Positions 42,178 to 51,971 of a DNA stretch of 64,000 bases are shown piece after piece. Origin of the DNA: Streptomyces termitum (GTDB lineage: Bacteria > Actinomycetota > Actinomycetes > Streptomycetales > Streptomycetaceae); NCBI RefSeq assembly GCF_014650175.1, contig NZ_BMUL01000003.1, positions 248,001 through 312,000 on the forward strand, given 5' to 3'. The notes beneath the pieces were generated by a model. That model was not told where the DNA came from and made no database searches. It saw only the letters and a list, made by a program, of their open reading frames with translations. Each line of letters starts with the position of its first letter. Position 1 is the first letter of the stretch. A program made the translations under genes and the position numbers.

Positions 42178-43773
42178 ATGGACGCACTGCACCTGGTGGC
42201 CCTGGTCGCGGCGAGCACCGCGGTGGCCGGCCTCGCCCGCCGCACCCCCGTCCCGGCGCCCCTCCTCCTGGTGACCGTCGGCCTCGCCGCCTCGTACCTC
42301 CCGGGGATGCCCGACTACACCCTCGACCCGCACATCGTGCTCCCGCTGATCCTGCCGCCGCTGCTCTACACGGCGGCCGTCGAATCCTCCTACCTGGACC
42401 TGCGGGCCAACATCAGACCGGTCGCGCTGCTCTCCGTCGGGTACGTCCTCTTCGCCACCGTCGCCGTCGGCTGGCTCGCGTACCTCCTCGTCCCCGACCT
42501 GCCGCTCACCGCCGCCCTCGTCCTCGGCGCCGTCGTCGCCCCGCCGGACGCGGTCGCCGCCACCGCCATCGCCCGCCGCCTCGGCCTGCCGCACCGGATC
42601 ACCACGATCCTCCAGGGCGAGTCCCTGGTGAACGACGCCACGGCCATCACCGCCTACAAGGTGGCCGTCGCCGCCGCCGTGGGGGCGGGCATCGGCTGGG
42701 CCGGCGGCCTCGGCGAGTTCGCCCTCGCCGCGATCGGCGGCATCGGCGTCGGCCTGGTCCTCATGGTGCCCATCCACTGGCTCCGCACGCGGCTCACCGA
42801 ACCCCTCCTCCAGAACACCCTCTCCCTGCTCATCCCCTTCATCGCCTACGCCGCCGCCGAGGAGGTGCACGCCTCCGGGGTCCTCGCCGTCGTCGTGGTC
42901 GGCCTCTTCCTCGGCCACAAGGCGTGGAAGGTCGACTTCGCCACCCGGCTCCAGGAGGAGGCCGTGTGGAAGATGGTCTCCTTCGTCCTGGAATCCGCCG
43001 TCTTCGCGCTCATCGGCCTCCAGCTCTCCTACGTCGTCCAGGGCCTCGGCCCGTACGGCATCGGGGAGTCCCTCTGGTACGCCGCCGGGGTCTTCGTCCT
43101 GGTGGTCGTCGTCCGCTTCGTCTGGGTCTTCCCCGCCACCTTCCTGCCCCGCTGGCTCTCCGCCGGCGTCCGCGAGCGGGAGCCCGGCGTCGACTGGAAG
43201 GCCCCGGTGATCGTCGGCTGGGCCGGCATGCGCGGCGTGGTCTCCCTCGCCATCGCCTTCTCCATCCCCGTCGTCGCCGACGGCGTCGTCTTCCCCGCCC
43301 GCAACCTGGTCCTCTTCCTGACCTTCACCACCGTCATCGCCACCCTCGTCGTCCAGGGCCTCACGCTGCCGCCGCTCATCCGCGCCCTGAAGCTCCCCGG
43401 CCGCGACCGGCGGGCCGAGATCCTCGCCGAGGCCCAGGCGCAGAGCGAGGCGTCCCGGGCCGCCGAGGAACGCCTCGACACCCTCCTCGCCGACGAGCGC
43501 AACGCCCTCCCCGGCCCCCTCGCCGCCCGGCTCCGCACCGTCCTCGAACGCCGCCGCAACGGCGTCTGGGAACGGCTCGGCGCGGTCAACGAACTCACCG
43601 GCGAGACCGCCGACGACACCTACCGGCGGCTCGCCCGGGAGCTGATCGACGCCGAGCGCGAGGTCTTCGTCCGGCTCCGCGACGAGCGCCGCATCGACGA
43701 CGAGATGATGCGGACCCTGCTGCGCCGCCTCGACCTGGAGGAGGCCGCCGCCCACCGCGAGGAGGAGGACTAG
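42178..43773 (+). CDS. Na+/H+ antiporter, CPA1 family
   Basis: 531 residues: 12 or so membrane spans (~1-410) with the CPA1 ion site APPDAVAATAIARRLGLP and GESLVNDATAI, and WAGMRGVVSLAIAFSIP, followed by a ~120-residue charged cytoplasmic helix tail. It exchanges sodium (or another monovalent cation) for protons. Start ATG 42178 begins MDALHLVALVAAS. Its TAG stop shares the palindrome CTAG with the stop of the convergent downstream gene. Confidence 0.93.
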   Translation: MDALHLVALVAASTAVAGLARRTPVPAPLLLVTVGLAASYLPGMPDYTLDPHIVLPLILPPLLYTAAVESSYLDLRANIRPVALLSVGYVLFATVAVGWLAYLLVPDLPLTAALVLGAVVAPPDAVAATAIARRLGLPHRITTILQGESLVNDATAITAYKVAVAAAVGAGIGWAGGLGEFALAAIGGIGVGLVLMVPIHWLRTRLTEPLLQNTLSLLIPFIAYAAAEEVHASGVLAVVVVGLFLGHKAWKVDFATRLQEEAVWKMVSFVLESAVFALIGLQLSYVVQGLGPYGIGESLWYAAGVFVLVVVVRFVWVFPATFLPRWLSAGVREREPGVDWKAPVIVGWAGMRGVVSLAIAFSIPVVADGVVFPARNLVLFLTFTTVIATLVVQGLTLPPLIRALKLPGRDRRAEILAEAQAQSEASRAAEERLDTLLADERNALPGPLAARLRTVLERRRNGVWERLGAVNELTGETADDTYRRLARELIDAEREVFVRLRDERRIDDEMMRTLLRRLDLEEAAAHREEED

Positions 43774-44678
43774 GCCGTGTCCTGCGGCAGGGCGTCCGGG
43801 GCGCCGGTGACGACCGCCGCGATCCGGGTCCCCGGTGCGAACGCGCCCTCCTCGGCGAGGGACACCAGTGCGAACAGCATTTTGGCGACATACAGCCGCT
43901 CGATGGCGAGTCCATGCCGCGCCTCGAAGTCCCGTACGAAAAGGTCCAGCTCGGGATTCGAACGGCCGTAGCCGCCGCAGTGGAAGCGCTCGTCCAGCCG
44001 CCAGTCGCCGCGCGGCCCGCCGAAGGCCGCCGCCTGGAGGGCCCGCACCTCCCCGCCCAGGAAACCGCCCCGCAGCACCGGCACGCCCAGCGCCCGCCCG
44101 TCGAAACCGGCTGCCAGGCCCGCCAGCGTGCCGCCCGTGCCGCAGGCCACCGCCGCCACGTCCGCGCGCCCGGACAGCTCCCGGCCGAGCGCCGCGCACC
44201 CCTCGGCCGCGAGCGCGTTGCTGCCCCCCTCGGGGACCGCGTACGTCCCCTCCGGCGCCCGCGCCAGGAAGGCGGCGAGCACCGCCGGCTCGTGCTTCGC
44301 CCGGTACGTGGCCCGGTCGGTGAACTCCAGCCGCATCCCGTCCGCCGCGCACCGCGCCAGCGAGGGGTTCAGCGGCCGCCCGGCCAGCTCGTCGCCGCGT
44401 ACGACCCCGATCGTGGGGAAGCCCAGCAGCCGGCCCGCGGCGGCGGTCGCCCGCAGATGGTTCGAGTACGCGCCGCCGAAGGTCAGCACCGGCCGGCCGG
44501 CCGCGGCGCGCAGGTTGAGCACCAGCTTGCGCCACTTGTTGCCGGGCAGGTCGGGATGGATCAGGTCGTCCCGCTTCAGCAGCAGCGCCAGGCCGCGCCG
44601 GGCGAACCGCTCGTCCTCCACCGGCTCCAGCGGGGAGGGCAGCCGGGGCGCCAGCGCGGCGAGGTCGTCGGTCTCCAC
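43770..44678 (-). CDS. PLP-dependent ACC deaminase/D-cysteine desulfhydrase-like enzyme
   Basis: 302 residues of the tryptophan-synthase-beta fold. [18 protein letters not shown] contains the PLP lysine (~residue 48), [13 protein letters not shown] the substrate loop, and [11 protein letters not shown] the phosphate loop. The family covers ACC deaminase (ammonia and 2-oxobutyrate from the ethylene precursor) and D-cysteine desulfhydrase; I cannot decide between them from the visible residues. Its TAG stop overlaps the antiporter stop. Confidence 0.88.
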   Translation of the reverse strand: METDDLAALAPRLPSPLEPVEDERFARRGLALLLKRDDLIHPDLPGNKWRKLVLNLRAAAGRPVLTFGGAYSNHLRATAAAGRLLGFPTIGVVRGDELAGRPLNPSLARCAADGMRLEFTDRATYRAKHEPAVLAAFLARAPEGTYAVPEGGSNALAAEGCAALGRELSGRADVAAVACGTGGTLAGLAAGFDGRALGVPVLRGGFLGGEVRALQAAAFGGPRGDWRLDERFHCGGYGRSNPELDLFVRDFEARHGLAIERLYVAKMLFALVSLAEEGAFAPGTRIAAVVTGAPDALPQDTA

Positions 44679-44802
44679 CCGGCCATTCTCACCGGTCGGA
44701 GGGGGTACGGGGGATCGGAGGGGGTGCGGGGGAGGGGCGGGCCGCCGGGGGCGGCGCGCCGGACGCCCGGCGCCCCGCCCCCTCGGGTCGGCGCGGCGCC
44801 TC

Positions 44803-45393
44803 TCAGCGCAGCACCTCGGCGACCCGCTCGCGCATCGACGCCATGGTGAAGCCGCGCGGGTCGACCTTCCCCGGCTGCCACTCCCGGTGCCCGATCACCG
44901 AGCGGTGGGTCCAGCCGTGCGCCCGGCAGATCGCCGCCGCCGCCTTCGCGATGGCGTCCAGCTGGACCTTGGGCCAGGGGTCCTCGCCGTCGCCGAGGTT
45001 CTCGCACTCGAAGCCGTAGAAGTGCCGGTTGCCGTCGGTGGTGGCCTCGTCGTCCGGCGGCAGGTTGTGCTCGGCGATCACCGCCCGCAGCACGTCGTCG
45101 TCGCCGAGCCCGGCGTGGTTGGCGCGCCCGTGGCCGACCAGGTGGACGGTGCCGTCCTTGGCGATCACGCCGTGGCAGAGCGGGCCGGGCAGCGCCGCGT
45201 AGCCGTCCCGGCAGATGCGGACGGTGCTCGCGGTGCCCCGGGTGACGGTGTGGTGGATCATCACCCCGTGCACGGGACCCCAGGGACCCTTGTGGTTTCT
45301 GTTGTGGGTGGACCAGGCGCCGACCTCGACGACCTTCAGACCCTCGCCGCGCAGTGCGCCGAGAACCCTGCTCGCGGACAGCGGAACCGCCAT
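44803..45393 (-). CDS. N-acetylmuramoyl-L-alanine amidase (Amidase_2)
   Basis: 196 residues with the zinc amidase domain: [10 protein letters not shown] (first His), [13 protein letters not shown], and [18 protein letters not shown] (second His plus Asp). It cleaves the amide between muramic acid and the peptide stem. No signal peptide is visible, so it is either exported by another route or acts on recycled muropeptides; phage endolysins also look like this but no phage genes are nearby. It is divergent from eshA. Confidence 0.88.
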   Translation of the reverse strand: MAVPLSASRVLGALRGEGLKVVEVGAWSTHNRNHKGPWGPVHGVMIHHTVTRGTASTVRICRDGYAALPGPLCHGVIAKDGTVHLVGHGRANHAGLGDDDVLRAVIAEHNLPPDDEATTDGNRHFYGFECENLGDGEDPWPKVQLDAIAKAAAAICRAHGWTHRSVIGHREWQPGKVDPRGFTMASMRERVAEVLR

Positions 45394-45645
45394 GGCGTGC
45401 TCCTTCCAAGCGGAACGGACCGAACTTCCGGAGTACCGGATTCCGTTCCGTCACCGCTACGCGTTCGAGCCACGTGCGAGCGGATTCGGACAGACCGGCC
45501 GGTCCTCGCGCTCCGCCGTCCGGCGGGAAATCGGGCGACATGCCCCGAAGACCTCCGAACAGTCCCACCCGATTGTGTAATGGCGCGGCGACGCTCCGTG
45601 CTGAAAGGCTCTCCTTCGCAAGCCAGACGTACGAGAGGGAGTTCC

Positions 45646-47058
45646 ATGTCCGTTGGTTCGGTTGGCGACGAGGTCCTCGCGCAGCAGGCGCCGCAGCAGA
45701 GTCTCGGCACCGACGCCGCGCGGAACCTCGCCTCGACCACCAAATCGGCCCCGCAGATGCAGGAGATCTCCTCCCGCTGGCTGCTGCGGTCGCTGCCCTG
45801 GGTCGAGGCCAAGGGCGGTGCCTACCGGGTCAACCGGCGGCTCAGCCACGCGGTGGGCGACGGCCGGGTCACCTTCGTCCAGACCGGCGAGCGGGTCGCC
45901 GTCATCCCCGCCGAACTGGGCGAACTGCCCGCCCTGCGCGGGTACGAGGACGAGGAGGCCCTGCGCGAGCTGGCCGCCCGCTGCGTCCAGCGCGTCTACG
46001 CCCCCGGCGAGGTCATCGCCGCCGCCGGCGCCCCCGCCGACCGCGTCCACCTCCTCGCCCACGGCCGGGTCGAGCAGGTCGGCGAGGGCCCCTACGGCGA
46101 CGAGGCCGTCCTCGGCGTCCTCGCCGACGGCTCCTACTTCGGCGAGGACGCCCTCCTCGCCGACGGCGCCGTCCAGGAGTGGACCGCCCGCGCCGCCACC
46201 TCCTGCACCGTCCTGGAGCTGACCCGGGACGACGTCACCGCCCTCGCCGCCCGCACCGGCTCCCTCGCCTCCCACCTGGCCGGCGTCGCCGGCCGCCCGG
46301 AGCGCCCCACCAACGGCTACGGGGAGGCCGCCATCGACCTCTCCGCCGGCCACGTCGGCGAGGCCCTCGTCCCGCACGCCTTCGTGGACTACGAGGCGGC
46401 GCCCCGCGAGTACGAGCTGAGCCTCGCCCAGACCGTGCTCAAGGTCCACACGCGCGTGGCGGACCTCTACAACCACCCGATGAACCAGACCGAGCACCAG
46501 CTGCGGCTGACCGTCGAGGCGCTGCGCGAGCGCCAGGAGCACGAGCTCGTCAACAACCGGGAGTTCGGCCTCCTCGCCAACTGCGACTACGGGCAGCGGA
46601 TCCAGCCGCACGACGGCGTCCCCGGCCCCGACGACCTCGACGAGCTGCTCTCCCGCCGCCGCGACTCCAAGCTGTTCCTCGCCCACCCGAAGGCCATCGC
46701 CGCCATCGGCCGCGAGCTCAACCGGCGGGGCCTGGTCCCGGAGACCGTCGACGTGGCCGGCACCCGCGTCCCGACCTGGCGCGGACTCCCGATCTTCCCC
46801 TGCGACAAGATCCCGGTCACCCCGGCCGGCACCAGCTCCATCCTCTGCCTGCGCACCGGCGAGTCCGACCAGGGCGTCATCGGCCTGCACCAGACCGGCC
46901 TCGCCGACGAGGTCGAGCCCGGCCTCTCCGTCCGCTTCATGGGCATCAGCGAGCAGGCGATCATCTCCTACCTGGTCACCACCTACTACTCGGCGGCGAT
47001 CCTCGTGCCCGACGCGCTCGGCGTCCTGGAGAACGTCGAGGTCAACCGCCGCCGCTGA
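45646..47058 (+). CDS. eshA: Family 2B encapsulin shell protein with cyclic-nucleotide-binding insertion (EshA-like)
   Basis: 470 residues. Residues ~38-100 and ~220-470 match the HK97-fold shell of EshA/family 2 encapsulins ([62 protein letters not shown]; the C-terminal [33 protein letters not shown]). Residues ~105-215 are an inserted cNMP-binding domain with its phosphate cassette FGEDALL...RAATSC. Such proteins assemble into ~25-30 nm shells; relatives enclose terpene cyclases, and EshA affects antibiotic production and ppGpp in S. griseus. GAGAGGGAG serves ATG 45646. A prenyl-synthase gene follows, the probable enclosed or surface-bound enzyme. Confidence 0.9.
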   Translation: MSVGSVGDEVLAQQAPQQSLGTDAARNLASTTKSAPQMQEISSRWLLRSLPWVEAKGGAYRVNRRLSHAVGDGRVTFVQTGERVAVIPAELGELPALRGYEDEEALRELAARCVQRVYAPGEVIAAAGAPADRVHLLAHGRVEQVGEGPYGDEAVLGVLADGSYFGEDALLADGAVQEWTARAATSCTVLELTRDDVTALAARTGSLASHLAGVAGRPERPTNGYGEAAIDLSAGHVGEALVPHAFVDYEAAPREYELSLAQTVLKVHTRVADLYNHPMNQTEHQLRLTVEALRERQEHELVNNREFGLLANCDYGQRIQPHDGVPGPDDLDELLSRRRDSKLFLAHPKAIAAIGRELNRRGLVPETVDVAGTRVPTWRGLPIFPCDKIPVTPAGTSSILCLRTGESDQGVIGLHQTGLADEVEPGLSVRFMGISEQAIISYLVTTYYSAAILVPDALGVLENVEVNRRR

Positions 47059-47431
47059 ACCCCGGCCGGTCCGGGGCCCCACCCCCGGCCCGGCCGGACC
47101 GGACCGCCCGCCCCGCGCGGGCGCGGTCCGGAGCCGGGGCACCCGCCGGGCACGCGCGGGGACGGCCGGCGTCCGAGAGGCCGCCTCGTCCCGCGTCCAC
47201 GCGCCCGCCGGGCACGCGCGGGACGGCCCGGGGCGGCGCCCCGCCACCCCGCCCCGCCCCGCCCCGTCGGGCCTCCCGTACCGCCACCTCGCGCGGGCCC
47301 CTCGTACCGCCCCCGCCGCCCCTCCCCGTACGCCTTCCGTACCGCCGCCCCGCGCGGCGGCCCCGTACCGCCGCCCCCGTACCGCCCCGACCGCGCCTCG
47401 CGCGCGGCTCCCCGTGAAGGACGACACGACC
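47059..47431. other. GC-rich gap between eshA and the prenyl-synthase gene
   Basis: 373 bases at extreme GC with many copies of CCGTACCGCC-like units (from about 47270 to 47395) and CCCCG runs. No credible gene or terminator is clear, so the two genes may still be co-transcribed. Confidence 0.45.
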
Positions 47432-48481
47432 GTGACCCTGATGAGCGCGGACCCCGTCACCGACGGGCCGGGCGCCGCGGAGCTCCTCGACCGGACGAGG
47501 ACCGCCGTGGACCCCCAGCTCCGCTCCACCGTCGAGACCCTGCCCGGCTCGATACGCCGTGTGGCGATGTACCACTTCGGCTGGCAGGACGCCGAGGGCG
47601 CGCCCGCCGCCGGTCCGGCCGGCAAGGCGATCCGCCCCGCCCTGGTGCTCGCCGCCGCCCGCGCGCTGGGCGCCGAGGAGGACCGGGCGGTGAAGCCCGC
47701 CGCCGCCGTCGAGCTGGCGCACAACTTCACCCTGCTCCACGACGACATCGTCGACGAGGATCCGACCCGCCGTCACCGGCCGACCGCCTGGACCGTGTTC
47801 GGCATCCCCGACGCCCTGATGGCCGGCGACGCGATGAACGCGCTGGCGCTCCGGCTGCTCGCCGAGGACCCGCACCCGGCCTCCGCCGCGGCCACCGCGC
47901 GCCTGGCCGCCTGCGTCATCGAGCTGTGCGCGGGCCAGCAGGCCGACTGCGCCTTCGAGTCGCGCGGCCCGCGCGACGTCTCCCTCGACGAGTGCGTGGC
48001 CATGGCCATCGCCAAGACCGGCGCCCTGCTCGGCTGTTCCTGCGCCCTCGGCGCGCTCTACGCGGGCGCGGGCGAGGCGGAGGTGGCCGCGCTCGACGCC
48101 TTCGGCCGCGAGGCCGGGCTCGCCTTCCAGCTGATCGACGACCTGATCGGCATCTGGGGCGACCCGGAGCGCACCGGCAAACCGGCCGGCGCCGACCTCG
48201 TGGCCCGGAAGAAGTCGCTGCCCGTCGTCGCGGCGCTCACCTCCGGCACCCCCGCCGCCGACGAGCTGGCCGAGCTGTACTCCCGTACCGCCCTGGACGA
48301 GCGGGCCGTGCGGGCGGCGGCCGACGCCGTGGAGCGGGCGGGCGGCCGGGACTGGGCGCAGGAGCAGGCGGCCGAGCGGATGGGGCGGGCCGTCGAGCAC
48401 CTGGCGCGGGCGGTGCCGGACCTCGCGGCGGCCGGAGACCTGCTGGCGCTGGCGGAGTTCGTGACCCGCAGAACGCGCTGA
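47432..48481 (+). CDS. Polyprenyl diphosphate synthase, encapsulin-associated
   Basis: 349 residues of the trans-isoprenyl diphosphate synthase fold. The first Asp-rich motif is LLHDDIVDEDPTRRHRP (~110) and the second FQLIDDLIGIWGDPERTGKP, lacking the third Asp of a standard DDxxD, as in many Streptomyces relatives. GKAIRPALVLAAARALG binds pyrophosphate. It condenses IPP with an allylic diphosphate; chain length cannot be read. GTG 47432 has AAGGA at 47417-47421; GTG 47414 and ATG 47441 are alternatives. The N-terminal ~30 residues are probably flexible and could be a cargo-loading segment for the EshA shell. Confidence 0.9.
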   Translation: MTLMSADPVTDGPGAAELLDRTRTAVDPQLRSTVETLPGSIRRVAMYHFGWQDAEGAPAAGPAGKAIRPALVLAAARALGAEEDRAVKPAAAVELAHNFTLLHDDIVDEDPTRRHRPTAWTVFGIPDALMAGDAMNALALRLLAEDPHPASAAATARLAACVIELCAGQQADCAFESRGPRDVSLDECVAMAIAKTGALLGCSCALGALYAGAGEAEVAALDAFGREAGLAFQLIDDLIGIWGDPERTGKPAGADLVARKKSLPVVAALTSGTPAADELAELYSRTALDERAVRAAADAVERAGGRDWAQEQAAERMGRAVEHLARAVPDLAAAGDLLALAEFVTRRTR

Positions 48482-48599
48482 CGGCCGGGGAGCCGGGAGA
48501 AGGGGCCGTCTTTCGGGGTTGCGCGACCACTACAGATGAAGCACTATGTCTGTCGTGGTCGCGCTCGCGGTCACGCCCCCGAACGGAACAGGATCCGGT

Positions 48600-49187
48600 T
48601 TGCGCAAGCTCACCTACTTCGTCGCCTGCACCATCGACGGCTTCATCGGCGACCCGAAGGGCGACGCCTCCTCCACGTACGGCTACGTCATGGGCGAGTA
48701 CCTGGAGTTCCTCAAGGCCGAGTACCCCGAGACCGTCGCCGCCCCCGCGTGGCCCGTCCTCGGCATCGAACCCGGCACCCCCGCCCGCCGCTACGACACG
48801 GTCCTCCAGGGGCTCAACTCGTACCGGATCGGCCTCGACGCCGGGATCACCAGCCCCTACGCCCACCTCCGCGAGTACGTCGCCACCCGCTCGCTCACCG
48901 AGTCGCCCGACCCGAACGTCGAGCTGATCGCCGACGACCTCGTCGGCCGCGTCCGCGAACTCAAGGCCGAGGAGGGCGGACTCGACATCTGGCTCTGCGG
49001 CGGCTCCACCCTCGCCGGCGCCCTCGTCGACGAGATCGACGAACTCGTCGTCAAGACCTACCCGGAGGTCTACGGCTCCGGCATGCCGATGTTCGGAACC
49101 GGCTTCCAGGTGCGGGAGTTCGACCTCGGCGAGGTCCGCGCCTTCGACAACGGCGTGGTCGTCCGCACCTACACCAGGAAGCGGTAG
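48600..49187 (+). CDS. RibD C-terminal/dihydrofolate-reductase-like protein
   Basis: 195 residues from TTG 48600, which has GGAACAGGA just upstream and gives the family-typical opening RKLTYFVACTIDGFIG; an in-frame ATG at 48546 adds 18 residues without family similarity. The fold is that of RibD_C/DHFR-like NADPH enzymes (VLQGLNSYRIG, DIWLCGGSTLAGALVDEIDELVVKTYP). These proteins are common in Streptomyces; substrate unknown, and there is no riboflavin gene nearby. Confidence 0.85.
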   Translation: MRKLTYFVACTIDGFIGDPKGDASSTYGYVMGEYLEFLKAEYPETVAAPAWPVLGIEPGTPARRYDTVLQGLNSYRIGLDAGITSPYAHLREYVATRSLTESPDPNVELIADDLVGRVRELKAEEGGLDIWLCGGSTLAGALVDEIDELVVKTYPEVYGSGMPMFGTGFQVREFDLGEVRAFDNGVVVRTYTRKR

Positions 49188-49223
49188 CGGGCGGCCCGCC
49201 CCCGGGCGGCCTACCCTGGAAGC

Positions 49224-49511
49224 ATGGGTGACGAGACGCCCCGTACGACCCGGGACCCGCTGGCCGCGCCCGCGTGCCCGGCCTGCGGACACCCGCTGGC
49301 CACCACCGCCACCCGGCACAAGGTCCTCGGGGCCTGGGTGCCCGAGTGGCGGACCCTGCCCTGCCGGAACCCCGACTGCCCGGACTACGAGGCCCCGGAC
49401 GGCCCTTCGGGCGAGACGCCGGGGGCGGCGGGCTCCGGCGGAACGGAAGCCACTACCACGCAGGTCACCGGCAAGAAGGGCGAGAACGGGAGAAGTCCGG
49501 CCACAGGGTGA
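49224..49511 (+). CDS. Small zinc-ribbon-like protein
   Basis: 95 residues with CPACGHPL (residues ~18-25) and LPCRNPDCPDYE (~45-56), four cysteines able to bind zinc, followed by a disordered Gly/Thr/Lys tail. TACCCT at 49212-49217 sits six bases before the ATG and there is no Shine-Dalgarno, so the mRNA is probably leaderless. Function unknown. Confidence 0.75.
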   Translation: MGDETPRTTRDPLAAPACPACGHPLATTATRHKVLGAWVPEWRTLPCRNPDCPDYEAPDGPSGETPGAAGSGGTEATTTQVTGKKGENGRSPATG

Positions 49512-49553
49512 CCGGCCGCGCGCCGGAGCCGGTCATACCGCTACAGTCCGCGC

Positions 49554-49973
49554 ATGTCATCGGAGTCGACAGAAGTCTGGACCGGTTGGTACCGGGACCG
49601 CCATGGCGCGGAAGCGATCGTCATCACGGCCGACGGCGACCGGGTCGCCACCCGCGTCAGGGGAATCGAGTACACGGGCGCGAGCTTCGCCGCGCTCACC
49701 ACCGCCGAGGGCGCCGAGCCCCTCACCAACTGCGTTCTGGAGTGGGACCTCCCGCTCCCCGTCGTCACCGGCACGACCTCCCAACAGGCCACCCTGGCCT
49801 GCCTGCTCACCCTCGGCGAGCGCGCCGACCTCAGCCTGACCCTGCACTACGGCGGCACCGCCTTCGAGGCGATCGTCGCCGGCGGAGACTTCGAGGGGGC
49901 GCTGGCCCGGCTGCGCGGCCAGCTCCCCGAGGGCTCCGACTTCGGCCGCCGACTCCTGTCGGCCACCGTGTGA
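49554..49973 (+). CDS. Conserved Streptomyces hypothetical (possibly DUF6304)
   Basis: 139 residues, soluble, mixed alpha/beta, starting TEVWTGWYRDRHGAEAIVITADG. I recall similar Streptomyces proteins under DUF6304 but am not certain. TACAGT at 49542-49547 is six bases before the ATG without Shine-Dalgarno, another leaderless pattern. No neighbour suggests a role. Confidence 0.75.
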   Translation: MSSESTEVWTGWYRDRHGAEAIVITADGDRVATRVRGIEYTGASFAALTTAEGAEPLTNCVLEWDLPLPVVTGTTSQQATLACLLTLGERADLSLTLHYGGTAFEAIVAGGDFEGALARLRGQLPEGSDFGRRLLSATV

Positions 49974-50055
49974 CGACGGAGCCCCCGGGGAAGGGGGCGC
50001 CGCCGACGGCACCGGCCCGGAGAGCCGGTGCCCCGTTCCCGCCCGGCCTCAGCCC

Positions 50056-50090
50056 TCGACGCCGGTCCCGGTTCCCGGAACCGGCGTCGA
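50056..50090. terminator. Bidirectional terminator between 49973 and snpA
   Basis: Arms TCGACGCCGGT (50056-50066) and ACCGGCGTCGA (50080-50090) form an 11-bp stem; a smaller 9-bp stem lies at 50008-50032. Confidence 0.7.
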
Positions 50091-50105
50091 CTCCCGGGAC
50101 CGGTC

Positions 50106-50786
50106 TCAGCTCTTGAAGGCGGACGCGAGCCCGTACTGCCACAACTGGTTGACGCGGGCCCGCTCCTGGGAGTTCGGGATCGCGTTCGTGCAGGACGGGC
50201 CGGGGCCGCCGCCCGACATCAGCTCGCTGCACGGACCGCTGTAGCGGTCCGGCAGCCCCAGCACGTGCCCCGTCTCGTGGGCCGTCACGCGGGTGGAGTC
50301 GTACTGCTGGTTCTGCCGGTAGTCCAGGAAGATGTAGCCGCTGCCGTGCCCGTTGGTGCTGGCGTACGAGCCGCGGGAGTCGTTCCCCTCGTAGTAGCGG
50401 AAGTCCGGGTTGCTGCCCTCGACCAGCCGCACGTTGGTCACCGAGCTGTTCCATATCTGCGCCGAACGCGCGATCTGCGTACGGAAGCTGGGCGCGTTGG
50501 CCGAGCTGTACACGACCGTGACGGCGGCGGCGCCGGGCACGGCGGCCCGCTTCTCCGCCACCGACCGCATGACGGCCTCGTAGAACGCCCGGTTCGCCCG
50601 CGCCTCCTCGGCCGAACCGGCGTACCCGGTCGCGCCGGTGTACCCGGCGACGGCGGGCGCCACGGCGGACGCGGTACGGGGGGCGGCGTCCGGCGCGGCG
50701 CTCGCCGGGGCGGCGCCGAGCGAGGCCGCCAGGCCGAGACCGAGGGTGGCGGTCAGGGCCGAGGTGAGGACCTTGGGGTGTCGCAT
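50106..50786 (-). CDS. snpA: Snapalysin (M7 extracellular zinc metalloprotease)
   Basis: 226 residues: signal peptide ([19 protein letters not shown], cleavage near ASA/APD at ~30), a propeptide, and a mature protease of about 140 residues with the metzincin-like [11 protein letters not shown] motif (two His plus Asp as zinc ligands) and a later C-x-ELMSGG-x-C disulfide region. It is a secreted casein-degrading protease. GGAGGAG precedes ATG 50786. The divergent LysR gene is its known-type activator. Confidence 0.94.
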   Translation of the reverse strand: MRHPKVLTSALTATLGLGLAASLGAAPASAAPDAAPRTASAVAPAVAGYTGATGYAGSAEEARANRAFYEAVMRSVAEKRAAVPGAAAVTVVYSSANAPSFRTQIARSAQIWNSSVTNVRLVEGSNPDFRYYEGNDSRGSYASTNGHGSGYIFLDYRQNQQYDSTRVTAHETGHVLGLPDRYSGPCSELMSGGGPGPSCTNAIPNSQERARVNQLWQYGLASAFKS

Positions 50787-50986
50787 GGGGGGCTCCTCCT
50801 GATCGGGGTCGGGAGAGAGTCTCGGGCCCGGCGGAGCGTTCCGGAATGATGCCGGCTGCCGATAGCCCGGCCGCATCACCCCATTCCGGCCACTGTCCCG
50901 TCGGCCCCGACCTGCCCTGTTTCCAGGCGGGTTGAAGGGATTCCGCTCTCTGGTGCGACCGCGGGCCCCGCCCTACCCTCAAGGCC

Positions 50987-51940
50987 ATGGAGCTGGAGGT
51001 GAGACACCTGCGCGCGCTCTGCGCCATCGCGGACACCGGCAGCCTGCACAAGGCCGCCCGGCAGCTCGGCATGAGCCAGCCCTCCCTCACCACCCAGCTG
51101 CGCCGCATCGAGAACTCCCTCGGCGCCGAACTCTTCTCCCGCGGCCGCACCGGCTGCCGCCCCACCCCCCTCGGCCGCTCCCTCCTCAGCCGCGCCCGCC
51201 CGCTGGTCGCCGGCATGACCGCGCTGATCACCGAGACCCGTGCCGAGGCCGCCCGCGCCGAAGGCCCCGAACTCCACGTCGGCTCCACCGCCAGCCGGGC
51301 CCTGCCGGGCTGGCTGCGGCGGCTGCGCGCCCGCCTCCCCGGCACCGACGTCGGCCTGCGCGTCGACGTCTCCGCGCGCGCCCTGCTCCACGACGTCGCC
51401 GACGGCCGCCTCGACGTCGCCTTCGTCCACGAGGTGGAGGGCTGCCCGCTGCGCGTCCCCGACGGCCTCGTCCACCGCGTCCTCGTCGCCCGCGAACCGC
51501 AGTTCATCTCCCTCGCCCCGGCCCACCCGGCCGCCGCCCACCCCGTGGTGGACCTCGCCGACCTGGCCGCCGACCACTGGATGGTGGACCCCAGCGTGGA
51601 CGGCGAATGGGACGGGTTACGCCGCGTCCTGACCGCCGCCGGCATCGACCCGCCCCTCCTCCAGGGCGACTACCACACGGCCTCCTCGCTCATCTCCCTC
51701 GGCGAGGCCGTCGCCCCCTGCCAGCCGACCTCCGTCCCCCGCGAGGACCTCGCCGTCCGCCCGCTGCGCGGCGACCCCCTCGCCGTACGCCTCCTCCTCT
51801 ACGCCCGCCCCGCCACCCCCCTCGACCCCCTCCACGCCGACCTGGCCGCCGCCTACCGCGAAGCGGCCCACCGCGCGGCCCCGTACCGCGCCTGGCTCCG
51901 CGCGGGCGGCACGGCGGAACCCTGCCTGGCCGCCGCCTGA
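50987..51940 (+). CDS. snpR: LysR-family activator of snapalysin (SnpR/MprR)
   Basis: 317 residues, typical LysR: an N-terminal helix-turn-helix (HLRALCAIADTGSLHKAARQLGMSQPSLTTQLRRIENSLGAELFSR) and a periplasmic-binding-like effector domain. Codon 211 (51617-51619) is TTA, rare in Streptomyces and read only by the bldA tRNA, so translation should be delayed until development. TACCCT lies seven bases before the ATG (50974-50979), suggesting a leaderless mRNA. Divergent from snpA with 200 bases between, the arrangement in which SnpR activates snpA. Confidence 0.92.
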   Translation: MELEVRHLRALCAIADTGSLHKAARQLGMSQPSLTTQLRRIENSLGAELFSRGRTGCRPTPLGRSLLSRARPLVAGMTALITETRAEAARAEGPELHVGSTASRALPGWLRRLRARLPGTDVGLRVDVSARALLHDVADGRLDVAFVHEVEGCPLRVPDGLVHRVLVAREPQFISLAPAHPAAAHPVVDLADLAADHWMVDPSVDGEWDGLRRVLTAAGIDPPLLQGDYHTASSLISLGEAVAPCQPTSVPREDLAVRPLRGDPLAVRLLLYARPATPLDPLHADLAAAYREAAHRAAPYRAWLRAGGTAEPCLAAA

Positions 51941-51971
51941 CCCCCTCCCCGCTCCGAAGGAACCCCACCCC

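Noticed and set aside
44803..45393. The amidase as a prophage endolysin
   Set aside because: No holin, tail or integrase genes are nearby and the position is within conserved core order; a bacterial amidase is simpler.
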